Shown here piece after piece: positions 11,628 to 21,504 of a stretch of DNA of 64,000 nt; the stretch's first letter is position 1; each line of letters begins with the position of its first letter. A program made the translations under genes and the position numbers. Below the pieces are notes generated by a model, which worked only from the letters and a program-made list of their open reading frames with translations, did not search any database and had not been told where the DNA came from. This DNA is from Pleodorina starrii (lineage: Eukaryota; Chlorophyta; Chlorophyceae; Chlamydomonadales; Volvocaceae), in NCBI GenBank assembly GCA_030267565.1, contig BRXU01000004.1, positions 7,518,001 through 7,582,000 of the forward strand. The letters run 5' to 3'.

Positions 11628-13312
11628 CGCCAAGATTTCTATTTCAGTATATCTATGTCAAATTTGAACATCAAGCGTGAAGAATAGCCATTTGGACCAT
11701 CCAGCACCGACCAAAAAGCACCGCGCACAGTACGGCAGTGCGATCGCCTTTTTGATGACTTTGCGCCACAAATGCACGAGCACACGTGAATAGTAGAGAA
11801 AAAGGCGGCAGTGGCGGCGGGTCGTGTCTGCTATTCGCAGACCGGGCGGAGCTTTCGCGAAGGGGCTACTGTCCTTATGCGTAACGGACACTCTACCCGT
11901 CTCGGCAAAGCTTATAATATCAAAGACATGCGGATCGTGCATTGCCGCCCTGCGGTCACATAAAGCCTTCCGTATCGGAGCTTCTTGTCGACCGAGTCCA
12001 GGAAGGCTGTGACGCAGGGCTGACAGACCGCCCTGCTGTCACGTCGGAGGCTCAGTTGGAAGCGCTCAGCCCAGATGCTACCAAGTTCTCTGCTGATAAT
12101 AATGCATCACTGATGTATTGTTGACTCAATGACGCTGCGTTGTCATTGGCTGGGCGGACATCGTGCACTTCTCGTCGTAGGTGATCATGCGGCCTTCAAA
12201 TGAGTCCACCCTCATGGAGCACGTGCTTTTTACATCCTGGCGATAGGACGCACTAGCCTGCTGTATGTTATTGTAGTGAACATCAATCTGTGAAATGAGG
12301 GTACAGTGCGGCAGTCCATCCTTCCGCCGAAGCCCGTTCGCCGAGACTCCGGAGAAACGAACCGTCTAAGCCGCTGTGCAGCACCTCACCGCGGCGGGGT
12401 CCTGGGTGGGTAGCTTCCCGACCTTTTCGTCAGATGGAACATGGCACACGAGCTGACACGAGGGTCAATACCCCGGAGTCCGTTGTGTCATACTTGTCAC
12501 ACTTCGTAGAGCCAGTCGTGCCACAGTCTCACTCTTCTGGTGAGCAAAATCTGCAGTGCACTCAGTCCTGGTCACTTCGCCAGAAAACATCGACGGCCTT
12601 CCGGTCGCGGGTTTACACGGTGCCCGATAGGGCCGGGCCAAGAAGGCGCAGGCTGCACCTGCATCCTGTTGAGGCCTGTTGAGGTTTGGGACTTTCTTAT
12701 AAAACCCTAAAACACGTACATCCTGTTGAGGCCTGTTGCGTAATTTATCTCCGGCCGCCGGGGGGAGAATCCAATCCCACCCAGCACGCCAAATGTGAAG
12801 CTCCGCCCGGCGCAGCTATCTTGGTGCGGTATGAGCCAATCCACCCCAATAACCTTCATGCATTTACGAAGAGATACATGGAAGGCGATTCCCATGGAAG
12901 AGCCAAACTACGAGTTGCTTCCGGACGAAGGTGAGCCGACGCAGAGGTTATAAGGTAGTACGGCGGGGGTAAAATGACTTTCCTGCTTTAGTGAGACAGG
13001 CGAATTGTCGCAGGCTCATGGTCGAGAACGTTCTGTGTGCCTTCGTAAAATACCATTGCTGCGGCGGCGCGTCAACTAGGCCCAAGCGTGTCAGTGAACG
13101 CTTCGCTTCCGCGGGGGCCGATTTGGCGGTACGACGCTCCGACACAACACCTCAACAACTGGGTTAACTTTATGTGCGGCCCAACATAAATTGTACAGTG
13201 CGACATGATTAAAATTTGAGTGCTCACTGTTACGCAGCCACAGCCGAGGGTTGTTGCGAAAAAACAGCTTTGGACGCGAAAACCCGTCCGGCAAGCTGAA
13301 CGAGCGCTAGCC
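11628..13312. other. Divergent intergenic region (CCCH gene / OAS-like gene)
   Basis: Nearly 1.7 kb separates two genes transcribed away from each other, so both promoters and 5' UTRs must lie here. A small direct repeat (CATCCTGTTGAGGCCTGTTG) occurs near 12661 and 12719. No convincing coding frame is visible. Confidence 0.45.
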
Positions 13313-14647
13313 ATGCCGGTGCAGCCTGTTGACCTGTCTGCACTTCTTGGCTGCGTCCATCGGGCGCTCATCGGTCCCGCGAGCGCGGGCCGCGAAGCCG
13401 CTGCGCTGGTGGAGCGGACGTGCGTCACAGGCAGCCTCGGCCGCTGCACCTATGCGGTCGGCTGCGAGGCCACCGGGCTGGTCCTATTTCTGAACATCGA
13501 CCTGCAGTTTAGCCCCGACGAGACGCTCCAGGCGCTGAATGCGCTGGCCGCGGCCTTGCGCTCCGGGCTCGCGTGTGATGGCTGGAGCTTCGAGCTGCAC
13601 ATCGAGGACGCGGAATGCCGGGGCGGCCTGTGGGCAACGCTGCACTGCCGGCCCCGCAAGTCGGAAGACGCGTCGGCGGCCGGCCACGACGTTGCTCTGC
13701 AGCTGTTCTTGGCGGAAAATATGACCAGCTCCGTCAGACCGCGGCAGGCAGGGGCTCGGGAGGAAACCGCTGGCGCTGGCGACGCCGCTGCTGCCGAGTC
13801 CGGCGACGGCCCGGGCAAGGGGCTGCTGGACATGGGCCCGGTGGTCGAGCACAAGGCCCGCCAGCAGCAGGAGAACCTGGTTGCGGCGGCGGCGCAGCGC
13901 GCGCGTCGCGACGCGCGGCATCAGGCGCGGCATGGCGGAGCCGTCACAGCGGCCGCGCCAGCGGCCGCCTGGGTCGCCAAGCTGGGCTGCGGCATGGCGG
14001 AGGCCCGCTGCGTCTTCTGGTCGCGCCAGCCGGAGGCGGCGCTGCGCGCTGCGCGCGCAGCTCACGGCGCATGGAACCTTGTCGTGGAGAAGGACCTGGG
14101 GCAGGACCAGCGGGGGCAGAGCGCGGCGGCGGGGCCTGGCGGCCGTGGTGACGACAAGGAGGCTGGCGACGGCAGCGGGGGAGCGGGGTTGGTGCTCTGG
14201 AGCGACGAGATCCTGCACCTGGTGGACATGTTGGCGCTGCATGCGTACCGCGAGGCGCACGCACAGGCGCAGCCGGCGCCGGCCGAGGAGGGACCCACGG
14301 GTCAGTCCTCGGCCTCTTCGCAGGAGGGCGCTGTGGTCAGCCGTCTCTTCGGCATCCTGTCGACCGACTACGCCAACAGCACGACTGGGCTGCGGGTGGA
14401 GATGGAGGGAGGGCTGTTGGCTTCGCGGGGCGGCTCTGCCGAGGCGCCAGCGGGCGCTGTGAATGCGGGCAGGGAGGTTGGGGGGGACGGGGAGCGCAGG
14501 CTGGTGGTCCTGGATCCGTGCTTCCCGTTGCAGGACCTGTACGCGGCTGCATGCGAGGCGGTGGGGCAGGGCGAGGGCGCGGAAGCGGGCCAGCGGCGAC
14601 TGCAGCGTCTGGCGGCAGCGGCAGCGGCTGCGGTGGCGAGGGGCTAG
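13313..14647 (+). CDS. 2'-5'-oligoadenylate-synthetase-like protein, probably catalytically inactive, 444 aa
   Basis: Single exon; the frame is open upstream but 13313 is the first ATG. The order of motifs follows the OAS family. A TGSLGRCTY strand-turn (residues 39-47) is followed by GLVLFLN and a FSPDETLQALNALAAAL helix. Then come FELHIEDAE, a helical domain with WSDEILHLVDMLALHAY and VVSRLFGILSTDY, and finally LVVLDPCFPLQDLY, like the RPVILDPADPT motif of OAS. In active enzymes the strand after GS reads SDADLVVFL; here it is CEATGLVLFL, so both metal-binding Asp are replaced (A53, G55). The third Asp also seems replaced by Gln (VALQLFL). Low-complexity inserts split the core. A pseudo-nucleotidyltransferase or sensor role is inference. 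Codon use matches the neighbours. Confidence 0.6.
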   Translation: MPVQPVDLSALLGCVHRALIGPASAGREAAALVERTCVTGSLGRCTYAVGCEATGLVLFLNIDLQFSPDETLQALNALAAALRSGLACDGWSFELHIEDAECRGGLWATLHCRPRKSEDASAAGHDVALQLFLAENMTSSVRPRQAGAREETAGAGDAAAAESGDGPGKGLLDMGPVVEHKARQQQENLVAAAAQRARRDARHQARHGGAVTAAAPAAAWVAKLGCGMAEARCVFWSRQPEAALRAARAAHGAWNLVVEKDLGQDQRGQSAAAGPGGRGDDKEAGDGSGGAGLVLWSDEILHLVDMLALHAYREAHAQAQPAPAEEGPTGQSSASSQEGAVVSRLFGILSTDYANSTTGLRVEMEGGLLASRGGSAEAPAGAVNAGREVGGDGERRLVVLDPCFPLQDLYAAACEAVGQGEGAEAGQRRLQRLAAAAAAAVARG

Positions 14648-15852
14648 CCGCTTTCGGTGGAGGTCGGGTGGCCTGTAAAGTCAACGATGGCGCACTGTGG
14701 CGGCTCGCCAGCTGATAACGCAAATTGCGGACTTGGGCACCTGAAGATGTTGTGGTTCTTGTCACAGTGGGCTCCAGACTCGGGGAAGAATAGAGCCAAG
14801 GCGGTGCACTGCACCGGAGGCGGCCAGGGCAGCAGTGACGCAAACCCAGACCTGGAGTTGTTATGGTATAACGAAAGTGCGCCGTAGGCTTGGAGTCACG
14901 CGGAAGAGGGCCAGGTTGTTTATTATTCATGGGTTCAGTCTGGCGGGTGGAGCCCGCGATCTGCGAAATGCCTGTTGAGGCTGATAACATTGCATCTGGA
15001 CTTAGGGGCAACTTTCGTTAGGGGAACTCCGTTGCGACATGGCCTCTAGGAGTGCCATGTTGCGTAGCCGCTGATCGTAAGCGGTCATTTGCTCAAATGT
15101 TGCTGTATGTTTGCCTGTAAAACCCGCCACGACTGCGTGCCACTTGTAGGCTGAGCCTGCACAAATTACATATTGTGAACATGCACGCGCAGGGCTCGGG
15201 CAAGGGGCACTCGAGCTCCGGTAATGCACCTTGAACTGAACGTGACACGGCAGCTTCGCATTCACGAACGCTCGCCAGAGCGCGCGTCCCTGGTTGCCAC
15301 GCCTGCTCTCCCCGCGCCACACAGCAAAGGCTAGATATTTGTACAAGCCAGGGCTTCCTTAACTACATATATGTTACCGTCAACTCCGTTCGGCGTGAAG
15401 CGCACTCACGAACGCTTCGCCCACTGCGACGTGTCTGTACAAGCCACATCCTGCCGTAGCCCGCTGCGGCTCTGCACACGCACTGGTTTCAAACGGCTGC
15501 TTGAGCAAGATCCTGCAACACCGCGGCTCCGCCTAGTTTGCGCTCCCAGGCCGACGGCGCCACGCCGATAGGACCCCATTTTGAGTGGTCACGCCGCATG
15601 TATCAAACGACACGACTTACGCAAGTCACGCAAAGGCCGGCGCCAGACCAATGAGCGCGCCTCACACTCAGCTAAGCAAGACGAAGCACGGGGAAACCTA
15701 GTAGCTCTGGCAAGCGGCCCGTGCCCCAAGAGCTCCCCGGAGCCCGCTACCGCATCCCGCGAGCCATTCCATGGTGCCTCCCATACGCGATGACACCGAA
15801 GCGATATGTACCCGGGTGGCCATCTCATCCCGTGCCGATGCCAGACGGCTGC
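14648..15852. other. Convergent 3' region (OAS-like gene / sorting nexin)
   Basis: This region holds the 3' UTRs of two converging genes. TGTAA motifs lie at 14674-14678 and 15116-15120 on plus, and at 15166-15170 on minus. A minus-strand frame at 15002-15346 looks weakly protein-like, but I could not assign it to a gene. Confidence 0.4.
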
Positions 15853-18800
15853 TCACTCGTCGGTCTGTGCATCGTCGTCCGTGCCGGCCGGAACCGGCTC
15901 ACCCCGGAATTGCCGCGCCGTGGTGCGCCACATGTCCGCGGACGCCTGCATGATCTGCGCCTGCAACGCCGAGAAGTTCGCCATCATGTCGTGGAAGTCC
16001 TGCGCAACCGCGGCATGCACGACGCGGCAGGGTCAGATAAAGCACCAGGGCGCATAGAGGCAAAGCCAAGAAATCGAGCCGAAGAGAAGGAATATACGGG
16101 GTCTGGTGATCAGCGATACGCCAAAACATGGGAGGGATGCTGAGGCGTACTATTATTGCAATTACGCGATCCGGCGTAAACGCGAATTACGCCGAATCGC
16201 GCCGCCTCCAGGATTGATGACCAGGAACTGTCCCGCGTTTGGAGTATGATTTTCCGTCGGCGGTTAGCGGATATCCCTCCCATCCGTCGCCCGCACCTTC
16301 TCCCGCGTCAGGTGCAGCCGGCGCAGCTCCTCCATGTTGCGCCGCTTGATGAGCACGTAGCTGTCGCGGCACGCCTTGAGCTGCTCCTCCAGCCGGTCCA
16401 CCGTGTTGGTCAGCGTGTACCCCCGCCGGTCCCGGTTGGCCGCTGCGCCCTGCACGCGGAGTCCCACGGCCCCCATAAGCACACCATAAGCGCCGACCCA
16501 CATACACCGCAAATAGGAGTACCCCTGCTCCACGCGCGTACACAGGAACCTACCACCAAGAACCCAGTCACCCCGCCGCAGCTTCGGCATCTGCAGGAGA
16601 GCAGGACCCAGGCAGGGGCGCGACTTTCGCGACCGCGCGCCCACCTTGCCACCGGTCTTGTTCAGGTCCGCGTGCCTGGCCATGAGCTCGGCCTCCAGCG
16701 CGTGGATCTGGTCCAGGCACCGCTCCCGCTCCTCCAGCGCCGCGACCGCCTCGGGTATGACGATGTAATAGTCGTGCAGGGCAACCTGTACGCAATCAAC
16801 GGGAGGAACGGGGGGACAGTCATGCGAATTGATCCCCTAAACGCTGCAGGGCGAACAGGAACCAACCAGGTGTGACAGCGCGGTCGCTTTCCGCGCGGAC
16901 CAGTGTGATCCGGCAGCTACCGTATACGACAAAAGCATTCCAGAACGCCCCCAGTGTCGTTCCGACGCGCGGCCCTTGGCAGGGTTTGACATCACGCACC
17001 ATGGCACCGTAAAAGGACGGAGCTTCCGGGGTGCAGTACCCAAGGGCGACTGGCCAGGACATGCGCAATCCTCCAAAGGGTACAAAGTCCTGCGAGTTGC
17101 CCATGAGCCACACTCCCCACAGGTTTTGTCGCGGCCCAGCCCCGCGCACTCTCACCAGGCTGGCGGCCGTCTTCACCGAGGCCGTTTTCCACAGCGTGTG
17201 CTGCCGGGCGCTGGCGTAGCTGAGCTGCTTGCAGTCCGCGGCTCGCTTGCTGGCACTGAAGCCGGCCTCGGTGTACGAACCGCTGTGCGCGCGCAGCGTC
17301 TCCTCCCACTGCAACCGCGACCCGTCGGGCACCGTATGCGCTAATGACTTGCCAAGAGCATGCGTGTGGCTGGAAATGCACCAGCGCCATCAAACGATAA
17401 TGCTCACGAACCCAGCTACAATTTCGGTAAGCGAACACCTGCACAGATACGGTGCTTGCCGCCGTGCTCCCGCGAGCGCGAGGAAGGAGCAACGCCCGAG
17501 TCAACAGCCGGTCAGGGCATTAGACTTCATGGAGTCTCCTCAGAGAAGAAGCACCCGAGCGCAATAACGCAGGAGCAAAGCCCGCGACCGGTGAGGTGGA
17601 CTTGCTTGCTGACTGCCAGTGTTGGAGTAGGGGAAAAGGAAACCCGATACGCGAAACCCTGATGGCCAATTTGGCCCTTCACCACTTGGCGTTTACTTTC
17701 CCGCAGCCGCTACACCCGTGCGCACCTTGGACAGCATCCCCATGTTGCGCCCCAGCTCGTACAGGTCCGAGCCTAGCGAGTCCATGTGGCTGCACATGAC
17801 GCGCGCCGCCTCGCAGGCCAGCTGCAGCAGGCGCTCCAGGTCCCGCATCAGCTCCTTGGCCTGGCAGAGGCGTCCCACCACCACGCTTGTTAGCCGTGTA
17901 GCGCCACGTGTATGGGAAGCCGCTATCCTGCTTCATGCCGTACTCCTCACGCGCGGCTTCCCGACTAGCTACGCGCAACTATGCGCCACAGATGGGCTTT
18001 CCTGGTGCCGTGTATTGGGTCTCAAGCATAGTCCCAGATTTTACACCTGGGCTCGACAGCGGCCTGATGACTTGACGCCCCATACTCTGGAGACTACTCA
18101 GCGACGGGTCCAATTTGCTTGTTGAGGTCCCCGGCCGGCGCACGGTGCTTACGTGGCGCAGCTGCTGCTCGTCCTCGTCTAGCTCGCGCCTGGTGGTCGT
18201 GACGCTGTTCCGCACCCAGGTCACCAGGCTGTTCAGCCCAGCGACCGCCTTGGAGGCGGCGCTGCCGCCGCCGGGCGACATCAGCGAAACGGCGCCGCCA
18301 TCCGAGAACTCGAGCGGGCCTGCAGATGCGCCCACCCCGCGGGCAGCGCGCACGGCGGATTAATGCATGCGTACTTCTTGCTCACGCGCACGCGCACCGA
18401 ATAAGGAGATGTGTCATCAGGCCTTACCGCCGACGCTGTGCAAGAGCGCAATCCAGGCCGGGTTGTACTGCAGCTCGCCCGGCTGCAGCAGGAACAGCTT
18501 GAGCGCCTCCGACTCGCGGAGCGCTGGGTGCTGAGCGATGCCGCGAAGGAAAGCCTGTACTTGGCAACAAACCACGGGTGACAGAATAAGGGATGTTACC
18601 TCTGGAATTTGTGCAGCTGCGCCGAAACGGAACCGTAACATACCCCAAAACTGTCCATCAAGCCTTGCATTGGGCTTAGGATTCAGTCGACACGCTGCAG
18701 TTCGTGCGGTTAGCCCTGTATAACCCAGTAAACCCGACGTAGCTTCCCAAGCTCACCTGAAGGTCGGCGCGGCGGAGCCGGAGGAAGTCGTCATGCGCGA

Positions 18801-19846
18801 GCTTTGCCTCGATGAAGGACTTCTCCGGCAGCGGCGGGATGATGTAACCGCGGTACTGCAGCTTCATCAGCTTGTGCAGCGCCTACAAATTACAATGCTG
18901 AGGTGTTAATCGTCGTTACAAGAGAACGTGCGGCCAACGGCTTTGCCGGTGGGAAGCTGTGAAGGTTCAGCTCCTCCAGTCGTGCATGCCCCAAAGGAGA
19001 CGCACAATGCCGAGATGCATCCCCAACCCAAGGCCCACGCTTGCAGGTTGCATCCCTGCTGTCATTGAACTTACGTCGAACTCGGAAAACCGCCGGCGGA
19101 CCTCCGAACCGTCCGTGCGCAGGGCGGGTAGTTGGCTCTCCGTCCGAACCAGGTATGTGAGGTACGTGGTGCGTATCCCCAGCTTGTTCGTTCCCTCCAT
19201 GCGCTCCGGCTCCCGTATCCACACCCGTATGGGGGCTGCCTCGCCGACGTCGATAGGTTCCGCGGGCATAACCTCTCCATTGCTCGTGCTCGGCCCATCC
19301 GCGACCAGGAGGTAGCCGCTGGGGCCCGGATCGGAACGGTCCTCTACGCGCCCTGGGCATACCACACAAGCATATGCACATCATTATTTCCGCGTCCAGC
19401 GTCCGGCTTGTGCAAGCACCCCGACAGCGCAGGAGCCCGGGACAGCTGCACGACAGCTGGGGCTCACTTGATTCCGCCTGCGAGCTGTTTGACGCAGCCA
19501 ATTGTCCATGTTCACCGGCGAGCGTGTGCTCGAGCTGCTCGTCGTCGCCAACTAGCGGGATGTCGTCCGCTTCGAACCCGAAGGTGTTGCCAACCAGGTT
19601 GGCGCCCGGCGCAACTTGCGCTGTAGTGGATGAACCTAGCAGGTCCAGGTCCATCGACTGGGCTATCACGTTTTCGATGCCGGATGTGACTCGGCGCATA
19701 CTCCCAAACGCGTCCAGCGCTGGTTCCGACGACTTTGCAGCTGCGGCCTGTCCATGTCCATCAAAGATGTTCAGAGTTTGTCCCACCAATCCACCAAGTT
19801 CATCTAGGGGATCAGCAGAGGCCTTAGCCCTGAGAGGATCGTCCAT
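15853..19846 (-). CDS. Sorting nexin, SNX1/SNX2 type (PX + BAR), about 620 aa
   Basis: Exons 19846-19468, 19352-19075, 18882-18757, 18554-18428, 18319-18153, about 17886-17726, 17347-17156, 16785-16645, 16449-16297 and 15999-15853. A TAG precedes the ATG in frame. The first 125 residues are acidic and disordered. A PX domain follows (IRVWIREPERMEG, TYLTYLVRTES, RRRFSEFD, then YRGYIIPPLPEKSF and DFLRLRRADLQ with AFLRGIAQHPAL). This domain is known to bind PI3P on endosomes. The rest is helical and fits a BAR domain (LEERERCLDQIHALEAEL, RLEEQLKACRDSYVLIKRRN, final DFHDMMANFSALQAQIMQAS). The expected role is the membrane-curving half of retromer. The junction between exons 5 and 6 does not keep phase with any AG I can find, so a short exon may be missing there. 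Exon 7 uses a weak AAG acceptor. Confidence 0.82.
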
Positions 19847-20137
19847 TTCGGTATCGAGAGTCAGCACCGGCTAACATACATTGGTTTGTATAGTTTGTTG
19901 CGCATAAGCCTAAAGAAATGGCGCAGAAAGCTGCGAAAGTTGCGAGGCAAGGGCCGGCTTGACGTTGGGACTGTTGTAAAGCACGACAAGCACTCAGCTT
20001 CTCTGTTTGTCCGTGCACGTTTGATCCCCGCAAAAATTTCCATAGCCGCAAAATGTCATATTTGTACTTTCACAAAGTGTAATTCATTCACGAGAACTAG
20101 CTAGTTGCTGTTGTCTTCTTTCACGAGTGCACATAAG
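19847..20137. promoter_or_regulatory. Short divergent promoter region, sorting nexin / YIPF6 gene
   Basis: Only 291 bp separate the two start codons, so the genes must share regulatory DNA. The segment is AT-richer than its surroundings. No specific box could be identified. Confidence 0.5.
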
Positions 20138-21353
20138 ATGTGGCCGCTCAGGAGCGGGTCTGCGAACCCCAATGCGCAAGTCGCGCCTCCGCCAGGGGTG
20201 AGCGAGGAGAGGCAGGGCCCGTGGCATAAGGGGAAACCGAACTGGGCCTTGACCATGCGCTCTGCGCTCCGTGCCGCAGCTATTTCAAGATGTGCCAGCT
20301 GTTCCTAGCACATCAACTACTGCGCCTCAATCTCCGCCACCAATAATTCCAGCCTCGACTCAGGCGCACAGCACGATCCCGGATGAGTACACGCTCGACG
20401 AGCCGGTGTGGAAGACTATCTGGCGGGACATCGTCACGATTGCGCGCAACCTTCGATCCGTGCTTATACCGGTCAACTGGAAGTTCCATGGGCAGGCGCA
20501 AGCCCTGAGGAACTGGGACCTGTGGGGCCCGCTGGTGGGTGTCTCCCTGGGGTGCGGGTGGCAAGGGCCTGTGGGGTTTCCCGGGGGATCTCTCCCACGC
20601 GTTCATTACACGTCGCAGGTCTTCATGCTGGTCCTGGCTATTGTGCTTTCGGCTGGGGAGAAGAACGCCTCGCAGGTGTTCGCGGTGAGTTCCGCTGGTG
20701 CAGTTGGTCCCTTGCAACCCCCTCACTATGGCTGGGAATCCCGCGAATCGAGCGGCCGCTGTGCTCCCCGCAGATGGTGTTTGCAGAAGTGGCGTTGGGC
20801 GCCATCATTCTGACTATCAACGTCATCCTGCTTGGAGGGGAGCTCGTCTTCTTTCAGGCTGTGTGCCTTCTCGGGTACTGTCTATTTCCGCTTGTCGTGG
20901 CCGCCATCATATGCGCATCCGTTTCACAGAAGGTACTGCGGGGCTCGCCCGGAATGCTTGTCAGTTGGGAAAGGCTGCCAAGGTCGTAGAGGGGTATGCA
21001 ACCATGTGTCCTGGACCCCGAGCCCCCCACAATAATCTCTGCCCTCTGCAGTGGATCCGCGTTGTGGTAACGGCCGGCTGCCTTGCTTGGGCCTCTATTG
21101 CCACGATTCCCTTCATTGGCAACGCCGTGCCGCGAGGGTAAGTTCAGTTTGAACCTTTGCGGCGCCGCAACATGTGCCGAATTGCCACGCGTATATGCCA
21201 CAACCTGCCGATTTTGGTTTCCACTGCCTCCGTTCATTGCGACCAGCATCTTGAGAGACATGTCCCCTTGCTTGTAGGCGCAAAGCCCTGGCGGTGTACC
21301 CGGTAATGCTCATGTACGTGTCGCTGGCATGGCTCGCGATGGTGAAGAGCTAA
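20138..21353 (+). CDS. YIPF6-like Yip1-domain Golgi/ER membrane protein, 233 aa
   Basis: Exons 20138-20197, 20280-20534, 20619-20684, 20774-20932, 21052-21137 and 21278-21353 join in phase. The sequence follows YIPF6 throughout. It has a Pro/Thr-rich cytosolic N-terminus, then YTLDEPVWKTIWRDI, LIPVNW, the signature NWDLWGPL, and five hydrophobic segments. These include GAIILTINVILLGGELVFFQ, AVCLLGYCLFPLVVAAIIC and RKALAVYPVMLMYVSLAWL. The length nearly equals the animal protein (236 aa). Yip1-family proteins bind Rab GTPases and act in ER-Golgi and Golgi transport. The gene is divergent from the sorting nexin and converges on the WRAP53 gene, with only 151 bp between the stops, so their 3' UTRs probably overlap. 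Confidence 0.92.
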
Positions 21354-21504
21354 TGGCAGCCGGTCCAGACGCTGTATGCAGTCGCCTGTGTGGGCGCTAG
21401 TCTCGGCCTGCCTAAACGAGGCGAACTACTTTACCAGGATGCCAGGCACGGCCATTACACCGTGGCGGCCGTGCGACAAGGATCTGGGGTGCTTCGGGCC
21501 GTGG

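Noticed and set aside
13220..13312. N-terminal extension of the OAS-like protein
   Set aside because: The frame is open upstream but has no ATG before 13313 and no 3' splice site that would connect an upstream exon.
15002..15346. Minus-strand gene in the OAS/sorting-nexin gap
   Set aside because: The frame has no ATG near its start and two competing readings across a possible small intron, with no recognisable family. 3' UTR is more likely.
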